Positions 45,449 to 53,296 of a DNA stretch of 64,000 nucleotides are shown here, in pieces (within the stretch, counting starts at the first letter, position 1; each line of letters starts with the position of its first letter). The position numbers and the translations under genes are program-made. The notes beneath the pieces were generated by a model that was not told the DNA's origin, ran no database searches, and was given only the letters and a program-made list of their open reading frames with translations. This DNA comes from Curtobacterium poinsettiae. Its GTDB lineage: Bacteria > Actinomycetota > Actinomycetes > Actinomycetales > Microbacteriaceae. The stretch spans positions 3,100,001 through 3,164,000 of the forward strand of contig NZ_CP106879.1 of NCBI RefSeq assembly GCF_025677645.1, in the 5' to 3' direction.

Positions 45449-46794
45449 CCGGCGCGATCGTCTGGCTCCGTGACGACCTGCGGCTGTCGGACAACCCCGC
45501 GCTGCGTGCGGCGATCGACCACGGTGGCGACGTCACGGTGGTGGTCGTCCTCGACGAGCAGTCCCCCGGGCTCCGTCCGATCGGTGCCGCGAGCCGCTGG
45601 TGGCTGCACCACTCACTGACCGCCCTCGACGCCGACCTGCGCGACCGGGGCTCCCGGCTGGTCCTCCGGCGCGGTGCCGCGGCGACGGTCATCGACCAGC
45701 TCGTCGCCGACACGGGGGCGGACGCCGTGTACTGGAACCGTCGGTACGGCGCCGTCGAGCGGGACATCGACGCCGGCATCAAGGCGGCCCTGCACGACCG
45801 TGACGTCGAGGCACACAGCTTCGCCGCGAACCTGCTCTGGGAGCCGTGGACGGTGCTCACCGGGCAGGGCGAGCCGTACAAGGTCTTCACCCCGTTCTGG
45901 AACGCCGTCCAGGCACTGCCCGAACCACGCCACCCCCTGCCCGACCCCGACGACCTGCCCGCTGCGGCCGACGTCACAGGTGATGCACTGGCCGACTGGG
46001 CACTGCTGCCGACGAAGCCCGACTGGGCGGGCGGGCTCCGTGACGCCTGGATCCCGGGCGAGCACGGTGCCCGCCAGCAGCTCGAGCACTTCGTCGAGCA
46101 CGCGCTCGAGGACTACGACCAGCGCGACGAGCCCGCGATGGAAGCCACCAGCAGCCTCTCCCCGTTCCTGCGTTGGGGCGAGATCAGCCCCTACCAGGTG
46201 TGGCACCGCCTGCACGAGCGGCTCGAGCCCGCGCAGCGCCAGAACGCCGCCGCGTTCCTCCGGCAGCTGGCGTGGCGTGAGTTCAACTGGAACGAGTACT
46301 TCCACTGCGACGACATCGCCACCGTCAACGTCCGTCGGAACTTCGACGCGTTCCCGTGGCGTGATCCGGAACCGGCCGAGCTGGACCGCTGGCGGCAGGG
46401 CCTGACCGGCTTCGACCTGGTCGACGCGGGCATGCGGGAGCTCTGGCACAGCGGCGCCATGCACAACCGGGTGCGGCTGGCCGCCGGCAGCTTCCTCGTG
46501 AAGAACCTGCTCGTCGACTGGCGCGTCGGGGAGCAGTGGTTCTGGGACACCCTGGTCGATGCCGACCCCGCCAACAACGCGGCGAACTGGCAGTGGGTCG
46601 CGGGCTCCGGCTTCGACGCCGCCCCGTACTTCCGGGTCTTCAACCCCGATCGGCAACTCGAGCGCTTCGACCCGCACCGCGAGTACGTCCACCGCTGGGT
46701 CCCCGCCGACGAGCTGCGCCCCGAGCCGATGGTCGACCTGAAGGCGTCGCGGCAGCGGGCGCTCGACGCCTACGAACGGATGCGGCGCTCGTGA
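45445..46794 (+). CDS. phr: Deoxyribodipyrimidine photolyase (class I photolyase/cryptochrome family)
   Basis: Blue-light repair of cyclobutane pyrimidine dimers. The 449-residue protein has the N-terminal photolyase domain (IVWLRDDLRLSDNPAL) for the antenna and a C-terminal FAD domain with WREFNWNEYFHCDD near residue 275 and NAANWQWVAGSGFDAAPYFRVFNP near 375, which carries the flavin-pocket and Trp-triad residues. GTG at 45445 overlaps the marR stop, and the next gene overlaps its own stop, both as GTGA. A photolyase under a MarR regulator suggests stress- or light-linked control. Confidence 0.93.
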   Translation: MTGAIVWLRDDLRLSDNPALRAAIDHGGDVTVVVVLDEQSPGLRPIGAASRWWLHHSLTALDADLRDRGSRLVLRRGAAATVIDQLVADTGADAVYWNRRYGAVERDIDAGIKAALHDRDVEAHSFAANLLWEPWTVLTGQGEPYKVFTPFWNAVQALPEPRHPLPDPDDLPAAADVTGDALADWALLPTKPDWAGGLRDAWIPGEHGARQQLEHFVEHALEDYDQRDEPAMEATSSLSPFLRWGEISPYQVWHRLHERLEPAQRQNAAAFLRQLAWREFNWNEYFHCDDIATVNVRRNFDAFPWRDPEPAELDRWRQGLTGFDLVDAGMRELWHSGAMHNRVRLAAGSFLVKNLLVDWRVGEQWFWDTLVDADPANNAANWQWVAGSGFDAAPYFRVFNPDRQLERFDPHREYVHRWVPADELRPEPMVDLKASRQRALDAYERMRRS

Positions 46795-48242
46795 CCGGGC
46801 CGCACCAGGCGATCGCCACCGTCGTCGACCGGGTCGACGAGCTGTTCCGGTCGCGTGTCGAGCAGGGCATCGCTCCGAGCAGCGTGTGGGGCGTGTTCGA
46901 CCGCTCCGGGCTCGTCGCGTCCGGTGGGCACGGTGACCGCGGTGACGGACGCCGACCGGACGCCGACACCGTGTACCGCATCGCCTCCTGCACCAAGAGC
47001 GTCACCGCCGCGACCCTGCTGACCCTCGTCGCCCGGGGAGCGCTCGACCTCGACGCGCCGATCACCGACTTCGTGCCGGCCTTCGGCGCCGTCGACCTGC
47101 CGACCGCGGACTCCCCCGTCCCCACGGTACGGATGCTGCTGACGATGTCGGCCGGGTTCCCGACCGACGACCCCTGGGCCGACCGGCAGGAGTCGATCTC
47201 GGACGCCGAGCTCGACGAGGTCCTGCGCGGCGGCCTGCTGTTCGACTCGCTCCCGGGCACCCGCTTCGCCTACTCGAACCTCGGCTACGCGCTGCTCGGC
47301 CGGGTCGTCGCCGTCGTGACCGGTCAGCCCTTCACCGCGGCCGCCAGCGAGACCGTGCTCCGTCCCCTCGGACTCACCGACACCGTGTTCAGCGCCGACG
47401 AGTCGACCGGCTTCGTCGTCACCGGTGTCCGCGGACACGAGGGCGACTGGGAACCCCTGCCGATGACCGGCCCCGGCGCCTTCTCGTCGATCGGCGGGCT
47501 CTTCTCGACCGTGCGTGACCTGGCACGCTGGGCGACGCACCTCGGTTCGGCGTTCTCCGCCGCACCGGAAGCCGGCCCGGTCTCCCCCGCCGACCGCCGG
47601 CTCATGCAGCAGGCGATGCGGGTCGTCCCCCCGTCCGTCGTCCCGGGTTCGGCCCGGGCGACGGCGTACGGCTTCGGACTGTTCGTCGAGCAGGACGATC
47701 GCTTCGGCGAGCTCGTCTCGCACTCCGGCGGCTACCCGGGCTTCTCCGCGCACATGCGGTGGTCCGTGCGCGACGGCGTCGGGGTCGTCGCGTTCGAGAA
47801 CGCCACGCAGGCCAAGGTCTCCGCGGCCGCCCAGCGAGCGCACGACCTCGTGCTCGACGCGGTGCTGACGGCCCAGGCGCCCGACGCGACCGGAGCGAGC
47901 AGCGGGGCGGCGGCGACCACCCGCGCGACGCGAGCCGCCCAGTCCGCCGTGACGCGCCTCCTGGCTGACTGGCGCGACGACCTGGCGGACGCGATCTGCA
48001 CCCCGAACGTAGCGATGGACGTGCCGTACGACCGACGCCGGCGGGCGGTGGCGCAGGCCGTCGCCGAGGTGGGCGCCGACCTCGGTGCGGCACCGGTCGC
48101 CGAGTACGCGGCGACACCGTCGCACCTGCGCTGGTGGCTCCCCGGCACGTGCGGGCGCCTGCGCGTCGAGATCCGCCTCGCGCCCGCCGCCGCGGGGCGC
48201 GTCCAGACCCTGAACGTCGTCGCCGAACCGGCGGAGCGCTGA
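46791..48242 (+). CDS. Serine hydrolase of the beta-lactamase/DD-peptidase (class C) superfamily
   Basis: A 483-residue protein with the catalytic SxxK motif SCTKS near residue 66, a YxN motif YSNLGYALLG near 161, and an HSGG motif replacing KTG near 302 (LVSHSGGYPGFS). These are features of the esterase/beta-lactamase-related (COG1680) family. No signal peptide is visible, so it should be cytoplasmic, pointing to an esterase or peptidase rather than cell-wall work. The last 120 residues are an unassigned extension. GTG at 46791 overlaps the photolyase stop. Confidence 0.88.
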   Translation: MTGPHQAIATVVDRVDELFRSRVEQGIAPSSVWGVFDRSGLVASGGHGDRGDGRRPDADTVYRIASCTKSVTAATLLTLVARGALDLDAPITDFVPAFGAVDLPTADSPVPTVRMLLTMSAGFPTDDPWADRQESISDAELDEVLRGGLLFDSLPGTRFAYSNLGYALLGRVVAVVTGQPFTAAASETVLRPLGLTDTVFSADESTGFVVTGVRGHEGDWEPLPMTGPGAFSSIGGLFSTVRDLARWATHLGSAFSAAPEAGPVSPADRRLMQQAMRVVPPSVVPGSARATAYGFGLFVEQDDRFGELVSHSGGYPGFSAHMRWSVRDGVGVVAFENATQAKVSAAAQRAHDLVLDAVLTAQAPDATGASSGAAATTRATRAAQSAVTRLLADWRDDLADAICTPNVAMDVPYDRRRRAVAQAVAEVGADLGAAPVAEYAATPSHLRWWLPGTCGRLRVEIRLAPAAAGRVQTLNVVAEPAER

Positions 48243-48271
48243 CCAAGGGGTGTGACTCGGGCCGGGACGGC

Positions 48272-49243
48272 TCAGACCGGCGGTCGACCGCCCACGAAGC
48301 CGAGCGCCCGCGCGGCGACCCGTGTGCCCTCACGGGCTGCCGCACCGACGCGGACCGGATCCGTCGCCCATGCACGGACGAACCCGGCGACGAAGGCGTC
48401 CCCGGCCCCGATGGTGTCGACGACGGTCGCCGGTGTCGCGGGCACCCGGTGGACGCTGCGGCCCCGGCGTCCGATGAGCGCGCCGTCGGCCCCGGCCGTG
48501 ACGACGACCAGCGGGACGTGCTCGGTCAGCCGACGCACCGCGGCGTCGAGGTCGTCACCCCCCGCGAGGGCGAGCGCCTCGTGCTGGTCGGGGAAGAGCA
48601 CGTCGACGCCCCGCAGGGCCTCGAGGAACCGGTCGGCACCGATCGTCTCGATCACCGCGACGGACGAGGGATCCACCGCCACGCGCGCCGGGCCGGTCCG
48701 GGCGCACGCCACCAGGTCCGCGAGCCGGTCGGCCCCGCCGCCGAGCATGGCGGCGCCGGTCAGGTGCACGATGTCGGCGCGGGCGACCACCGACGGCGGA
48801 ACGTCGGCGGCACTGATCTTCCCGCTCGCGGCGGGGTCCGACATCGCGGTGCGGCCGTGGTCGTTGCGGACCGAGACCACGACCCCGGTGGACGTCATCG
48901 CGTCGTAGCGCAGGTGGGCGCGGACCCCGGCGTCCTCGAGCGCGCGCTCGTGGCGGTAGACGTCGTCGACCCCGACACGGGCGACGACGTCGACCTCGGC
49001 CCCGAGCCAGCCGAGCCAGGTGGCGGTGTTGCCACCGGCACCGGTCGGCCGGTGGCGGATCTCCGCGGCGGGATCGTGCACCCCGATCCGGTGCGCGGTG
49101 GTGTGCACGAGGACGCCGTCCAAGACGTTGCCGACGACCAGGAAGCGTTTTCCGGCGCCGCGACGACGGCCCGCGACCACCCGTCCGGCGCGGGTCCCCT
49201 CGGGCTGGGACGGCGGTAGAGCGCCCTCGTACGGCATGGACAT
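48272..49243 (-). CDS. PfkB-family carbohydrate (ribokinase-like) kinase
   Basis: A 323-residue ribokinase-fold kinase. Signature 1 is the GAGGNTATWLGWLGAEV block near residue 67, and signature 2 DTIGAGDAFVAGF near 284 carries the catalytic aspartate and anion hole. The substrate is probably a sugar or nucleoside; the neighbours do not decide. ATG at 49243 is chosen because TACACT ends 7 nt upstream with no Shine-Dalgarno; ATG at 49237 and TTG at 49249 are alternatives. It is divergent from a TetR gene across an AT-richer region with an inverted repeat. Confidence 0.88.
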   Translation of the reverse strand: MSMPYEGALPPSQPEGTRAGRVVAGRRRGAGKRFLVVGNVLDGVLVHTTAHRIGVHDPAAEIRHRPTGAGGNTATWLGWLGAEVDVVARVGVDDVYRHERALEDAGVRAHLRYDAMTSTGVVVSVRNDHGRTAMSDPAASGKISAADVPPSVVARADIVHLTGAAMLGGGADRLADLVACARTGPARVAVDPSSVAVIETIGADRFLEALRGVDVLFPDQHEALALAGGDDLDAAVRRLTEHVPLVVVTAGADGALIGRRGRSVHRVPATPATVVDTIGAGDAFVAGFVRAWATDPVRVGAAAREGTRVAARALGFVGGRPPV

Positions 49244-49273
49244 CCGCAACAGTGTACCTGGAACCGAGTTTTA

Positions 49274-49299
49274 CTCCGTTTCTATCGGTGAAAACGGAG
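49274..49299. promoter_or_regulatory. Inverted repeat, possible operator between pfkB and tetR
   Basis: CTCCGTTT (49274-49281) and AAACGGAG (49292-49299) are exact inverted arms with a 10-nt spacer, just upstream of the pfkB -10 box at 49256-49251. The surrounding 49250-49370 is visibly less GC-rich than the rest and also contains TACTGATATACCGATTGC. A TetR-type site is plausible. Confidence 0.45.
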
Positions 49300-49396
49300 G
49301 TTCACAGCGGTTCCGGCAAGCCCATCCGACGTAGTACTGATATACCGATTGCTAGTATGTGGACGGTCGCGCGACCACCCCGACGACGGAGAAGCC

Positions 49397-49978
49397 ATGC
49401 CCAGGAAGCCCGACCCCACTCGCAAACCCGCGATCCTCGAGAAGGTCGTCGACCACTTCGTCGAGACCAAGATCGAGGACGTCACGGTCCGGGGCCTCGG
49501 CCGCGTGCTCGGGACGAGCGCCTACCCGGTCGTCTACCACTTCGGCTCGCGCGACGCCCTGATCGACTCCGTCGTCGAGCACCTCGCGACCTCGCACCGA
49601 GCGCCCGCGCTCGACCCTGCCGCCGACACGGACGCCCTCGCCGACCACCTGATCGCGACGTTCGGCGGGCTCGACGACCCACACCGCGCACTGGCTGCAC
49701 GGCTCACCTTCGAACTCGGGTCGGTCGAATCCCTCGACGGGCGCGACCGGCAGCGCCGCGCGCACCGCTGCCAGGTCGCAGCCATCCGGGCGTGGTGCCG
49801 AGCACACGGCGCCGACCCCGTCCTCGCCGAACGTGCGGCCCAGCACACGGTCTTGGCCGCGCGCGGAGCCCAGTGGGGCGCACTCGTGGACCGTGCGCAC
49901 ATCGACGCCGACGCGGCACTGCGTCGCATCGCCCACGACCTCGCTGCCAGCACGGCTGACGCAGACCGCGTGCGCTGA
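49397..49978 (+). CDS. TetR-family transcriptional regulator
   Basis: A 193-residue TetR protein. The helix-turn-helix is at about residues 10-55: PAILEKVVDHFVETKIEDVTVRG-like first helices, then GRVLGTSAYPVVYHFGSRDALID. The C-terminal ligand domain is Ala/Arg-rich and has one Cys pair (HRCQVAAIRAWCRAHG). ATG at 49397 follows GGAGAAGCC; a longer frame from 49349 overlaps the promoter region. It probably represses itself and possibly the divergent PfkB kinase. It ends ahead of a 46-bp perfect palindrome. Confidence 0.88.
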   Translation: MPRKPDPTRKPAILEKVVDHFVETKIEDVTVRGLGRVLGTSAYPVVYHFGSRDALIDSVVEHLATSHRAPALDPAADTDALADHLIATFGGLDDPHRALAARLTFELGSVESLDGRDRQRRAHRCQVAAIRAWCRAHGADPVLAERAAQHTVLAARGAQWGALVDRAHIDADAALRRIAHDLAASTADADRVR

Positions 49979-50048
49979 GCGCACGCACGCGATCGCGGTC
50001 CGCTCGCGTCCCCGGCGACGGCGCACGGCCCGGAACGGCACCTGGGCC

Positions 50049-50094
50049 ACGAACGGGAGGCACGGTGCCAGCTGGCACCGTGCCTCCCGTTCGT
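50049..50094. terminator. Perfect 46-bp palindrome, GGGAGGCACGGTGCC family
   Basis: Every base from 50049 to 50094 pairs with its mirror, giving 23-bp arms with no loop beyond the central AGCT. It lies between convergent tetR and sodA. The inner GGGAGGCACGGTGCC is shared with the hairpin at 27390-27430. Confidence 0.85.
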
Positions 50095-50127
50095 CAGGTG
50101 GTCACCGTGGTGACCCGCCGACGCGGA

Positions 50128-50742
50128 TCAGAGCGTGACGAACCGCTGCGACTTCGCGTTCTCGAAACGAGCGGCGACGTTCTCCCAGTCGACGATGTTC
50201 CAGACGGCCTTGACGTAGTCCGCCTTGACGTTCAGGTAGTCGAGGTAGAAGGCGTGCTCCCACATGTCGAGCATGAAGATCGGGACGAGACCGAACGGGA
50301 TGTTGCCCTGCTGGTCGAAGAGCTGGAACGTGGTGAGCTTCTGGCCCACGGTGTCCCAGGCCAGCACGGACCAGCCGGAGCCCTGGATGCCGTTCGCGAC
50401 GGCGGCGAACTGTGCCTGGAACTTCTCGAACGAGCCGAAGAACTCGTCGATCGCCGCGGCGAGCTCGCCCTCGGGGACCTTCGTGTCCGGGCCGAGGTTG
50501 GTCCAGAAGATCGAGTGGTTCACGTGGCCACCGAGGTGGAACGCGAGGTCCTTCTCGAGCTTGTTGATCGCACCGAAGTTGCCGGACTCACGGGCCTCAC
50601 CGAGCTGCTGCAGCGCGGTGTTGGCACCGGTCACGTAGGCCTGGTGGTGCTTGTCGTGGTGCAGCTGCATGATCTTGCCGCTGATGTGCGGCTCGAGCGC
50701 GGCGTAGTCGTACGGCAGTTCCGGCAGGGTGTACTCAGCCAT
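50128..50742 (-). CDS. sodA: Superoxide dismutase, Mn/Fe type
   Basis: Dismutes superoxide in the cytoplasm. The 204-residue protein begins YTLPELPYDYAALEPHI. Metal ligands are visible: His in MQLHHDKHHQAYV near residue 28, His in FHLGGHVNHSIFW near 76-80, and Asp/His in FMLDMWEHAFYLDY near 163-167. Mn or Fe use cannot be settled by eye, though actinobacterial enzymes are often Mn. ATG at 50742 follows AAAGGACCTCAC. Monocistronic. Confidence 0.96.
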   Translation of the reverse strand: MAEYTLPELPYDYAALEPHISGKIMQLHHDKHHQAYVTGANTALQQLGEARESGNFGAINKLEKDLAFHLGGHVNHSIFWTNLGPDTKVPEGELAAAIDEFFGSFEKFQAQFAAVANGIQGSGWSVLAWDTVGQKLTTFQLFDQQGNIPFGLVPIFMLDMWEHAFYLDYLNVKADYVKAVWNIVDWENVAARFENAKSQRFVTL

Positions 50743-50786
50743 GTGAGGTCCTTTCGATCAGTGGGTTGTGGACGCGGCTCCGCGGC

Positions 50787-51296
50787 TCACGAGAGCCGGG
50801 AACGATCGGTGAGGGAGTGGAATTCCCGGTTGTGGTAGACCAGCGGCTCGCCGCGGTCGGCACCGACGATGATGTCGAGCACCTCGGCCACGACGACGGT
50901 CGAGCTGCCGATGGGCGTCGTCGACAGCGGTCGGCAGCGGAGCGCATTCGCCGCACTCGGCAGGTAGCGGTCGCCCGACGGCAGGGTGCCCCAGATCGGG
51001 TCGTCCGCCGCCGGGCTGCCGGTCGAGGCGAACCGCTTGGCGAGTGCGACCCCGAGGGAGTCGACCAGGTGCACGACGAACAGCGGCGCACCGAGCACGA
51101 CCCCGGCCGAGCCGGAGTTCGTCGAGAGCGAGAAGACGAGGACGGGCGGGTCGACGGCGACACTCGCGACGCTCGAGGCGGTGAGGCCGGTCGGTCCGTC
51201 CGGGCCTTCGGCCGTGATGACGGCGACGCCGGCAGGGTGCCCGCGGAAGGCGGACTTGTACGCGTCGGCGATGGTGGCCGGTGCTTCGTCGGGCAT
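50787..51296 (-). CDS. Flavin reductase-like (FMN-binding split barrel) protein
   Basis: A 169-residue flavin reductase domain protein: FRGHPAGVAVITAEG and PTGLTASSVASVAVDPPVLVFSL are the typical FMN-binding blocks, then VHLVDSLGVALAKRF and the C-terminal PLVYHNREFHSL. Such proteins supply reduced flavin to two-component monooxygenases, but none is adjacent. ATG at 51296 is chosen; AAGGA lies 16 nt upstream, a rather wide spacing, so the start is only moderately sure. It lies just upstream of sodA on the same strand with a 44-bp gap. Confidence 0.88.
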   Translation of the reverse strand: MPDEAPATIADAYKSAFRGHPAGVAVITAEGPDGPTGLTASSVASVAVDPPVLVFSLSTNSGSAGVVLGAPLFVVHLVDSLGVALAKRFASTGSPAADDPIWGTLPSGDRYLPSAANALRCRPLSTTPIGSSTVVVAEVLDIIVGADRGEPLVYHNREFHSLTDRSRLS

Positions 51297-51424
51297 GGTG
51301 ATCGTGGTCGTTCCTTCGGGAGGGGCTGCCGTCACTCGGCGGCTGCCACCCAACGTATGACCTGAACCCTGGTTGAGGTCAACGATTCACAGGTTCGGGC
51401 GCGGCCGGGCGCGCCGTCGTGGCA

Positions 51425-51483
51425 CTTCGTGAGCAGGAATGGTCGGGTCACACACGGCGACCCGACCGATCCTGCTCACGAAG
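51425..51483. terminator. 25-bp imperfect hairpin, CTTCGTGAGCAG family
   Basis: Arms 51425-51449 and 51459-51483 pair at 23 of 25 positions around a 9-nt loop. The first 22 bases match the arm at 36327 at all but one position. It lies downstream of the MFS gene. The rest of 51354-51560 shows nothing else. Confidence 0.75.
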
Positions 51484-51560
51484 CGCAGCGAAGCGAGCGG
51501 AGCGACGTGCGCGCGCCCGCTCGACAGCTCGCCCGCTCGACCGCTCAGCCGCGCGACCGC

Positions 51561-53084
51561 TCAGCGGCGCTTGAGCATGACGAGCGCACCCGCGGCCGCC
51601 ACGACCATGAGCACCGCCGCGACGCCCGCCGTGATCGTCACGCCAGAGTCGAACGCGGCCCGTGCCGACTCGAGCAACACCTGCCCGGCGCTGCCACCGA
51701 GCTGCCCCGCCGCGGCGACCGCGCCGCCGAGGGTCTCCTGCGCCGCGACGTGCGCCGCCGAGGACAGCCCGTCGGGCACCACGACGTGCGCGCGGTAGGT
51801 CGTCGCCAGGATCGTCCCGAGGACCGCGGTCCCGAGGACGGCGCCGATCTCGTACGCCGTCTCGGACATCGCCGACGCCGCACCCGCCTTGTCCGCCGGT
51901 GCCGTCGAGATGATGAGGTCGTTCGTCACCGTCTCGGACGCCCCGATCCCGATGCCGAGCAGCACGAACGCGAACGCCAGGGCGGCGATGGACGCGTGGT
52001 GCCCGAGGACCGCGACGAGGGCGTACGCCGCCGCCGAGAACAGCAGCGCGACCGACACGACCCAACGCGGGGCGACACGTGCCACGACCGGCACGACCGC
52101 GAGCCCGGCCACGATGGTCAGGACCGACCCCGGGATGAGCACGACGCCGGACGTGAACGGGTCGAGCCCGGCCACGAGCTGCAGGTGCTGGGCGATGAAG
52201 AACAGGAACCCGGTGAGCGAGAACATTGCCGCCAGGTTCATCAGCACGCTGCCGGTGAAGGCCGTGCTGCGGAACAGGCGCAGGTCGAGCATCGGCGTGC
52301 GGGACCGCAGCTGCCGACGGACGAACGCGATGCCGCACACGACACCGACCGCGAGCATCGCGATCGCGAGGCCACGCTCCTCGGGGTGCACGACCGACTT
52401 GATGGCCCAGGCGATCGGTGCGAGGGCGCCGAGGGACAGGAACATGCTCGGCATGTCGACCGGCCCGGGCATCGGGTCACGGGACTCCGGCACGCAGAAC
52501 GGCACACCGACGAGCATGAGCACGAGGATCGGCACCGCGACCAGGAACACGCTGCCCCAGTGGAAGTGCGCGAGCAGCGCGCCGCCGACGAGCGGGCCGA
52601 GCGCGTTGCCGGCAGCGAACATCGTCGACCAGACGGCGAGCGCCATCCGCCGCTCCCCCGCGTCCACGAACACGTTGCGGATGATCGACAGCGTCGCGGG
52701 CATGAGCATCGCGCCGAACACGCCCATCGCGATCCGGGCCGCGACGAGCATCCAGGCGTCGGTCGCGAAGGCCGCGGCGACCGAGAACAGGGCGAACCCG
52801 GTCGCGCCGATCACCAGGATCCGCCGTCGGCCGATGCGGTCACCGATGCTGCCCATCACGACGAGCAGGCCGGCGAGCACCAGCGGGTACGCGTCCACGA
52901 TCCAGAGCTGCGTGGTGGCGTCCGGGTTCAGCGCGCGACTGATCGACGGCAGCGCGAAGCTCAGGATGGTGTTGTCGACCGAGATGAGCAGGACCGGCAG
53001 CATGAGCACCGCGAGCGCCAGGAACCGTCGGGCGCGGCTCCCGGTGACGCGGGTGGCGACGGGGCTGGTGAGCAGTGCGGACAC
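51561..53084 (-). CDS. MFS transporter, DHA2 (14-helix) drug exporter type
   Basis: A 507-residue proton-coupled exporter with about 14 transmembrane helices. Motif A GSIGDRIGRRRILVIG lies between helices 2 and 3 near residue 85, the helix-1 motif LISVDNTILSFALPSI is typical of DHA2 (EmrB/QacA), and motif C-like sequence lies in helix 5 (NALGPLVGGALL). GTG at 53084 starts the frame. The promoter upstream holds a perfect operator-like palindrome between its -35 and -10, so expression is likely repressed by a TetR protein. Substrate unknown, possibly an antimicrobial. Confidence 0.9.
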   Translation of the reverse strand: MSALLTSPVATRVTGSRARRFLALAVLMLPVLLISVDNTILSFALPSISRALNPDATTQLWIVDAYPLVLAGLLVVMGSIGDRIGRRRILVIGATGFALFSVAAAFATDAWMLVAARIAMGVFGAMLMPATLSIIRNVFVDAGERRMALAVWSTMFAAGNALGPLVGGALLAHFHWGSVFLVAVPILVLMLVGVPFCVPESRDPMPGPVDMPSMFLSLGALAPIAWAIKSVVHPEERGLAIAMLAVGVVCGIAFVRRQLRSRTPMLDLRLFRSTAFTGSVLMNLAAMFSLTGFLFFIAQHLQLVAGLDPFTSGVVLIPGSVLTIVAGLAVVPVVARVAPRWVVSVALLFSAAAYALVAVLGHHASIAALAFAFVLLGIGIGASETVTNDLIISTAPADKAGAASAMSETAYEIGAVLGTAVLGTILATTYRAHVVVPDGLSSAAHVAAQETLGGAVAAAGQLGGSAGQVLLESARAAFDSGVTITAGVAAVLMVVAAAGALVMLKRR

Positions 53085-53188
53085 AGCGGACTCCTGGGAT
53101 TTCGAGCCGGACCAGGTCGACGGCGGGTGGTACGTGGGGCAGACGAGACGGGACGCGGAATCGACACGCGCCCCGTCAGGACCCCGTT

Positions 53189-53218
53189 AGTGTACCGTCT
53201 GGACGGTTTTGATTGCAA
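53189..53218 (-). promoter_or_regulatory. MFS promoter with TetR-like operator
   Basis: On the minus strand: -35 TTGCAA (53218-53213), 18-bp spacer, -10 TACACT (53194-53189). The palindrome ACCGTCTGGACGGT (53194-53207) fills the spacer and touches the -10. A second palindrome TTGCA-AA-TGCAA overlaps the -35. A repressor bound there would block RNA polymerase. Confidence 0.65.
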
Positions 53219-53238
53219 ATGCAACCGCCGTGGCCGGG

Positions 53239-53266
53239 AGGCCCGTGGCGATCCCGCCACGGGCCT
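53239..53266. terminator. 12-bp hairpin, GGGAGGCCCGTGGCG family
   Basis: AGGCCCGTGGCG and CGCCACGGGCCT surround an ATCC loop. It is downstream of the LacI gene and shares its core with the hairpins at 40357 and 43414, but has a shorter stem. Confidence 0.75.
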
Positions 53267-53296
53267 TGTGTCGGTCCACTGGTCGCGTCGTCGGGC

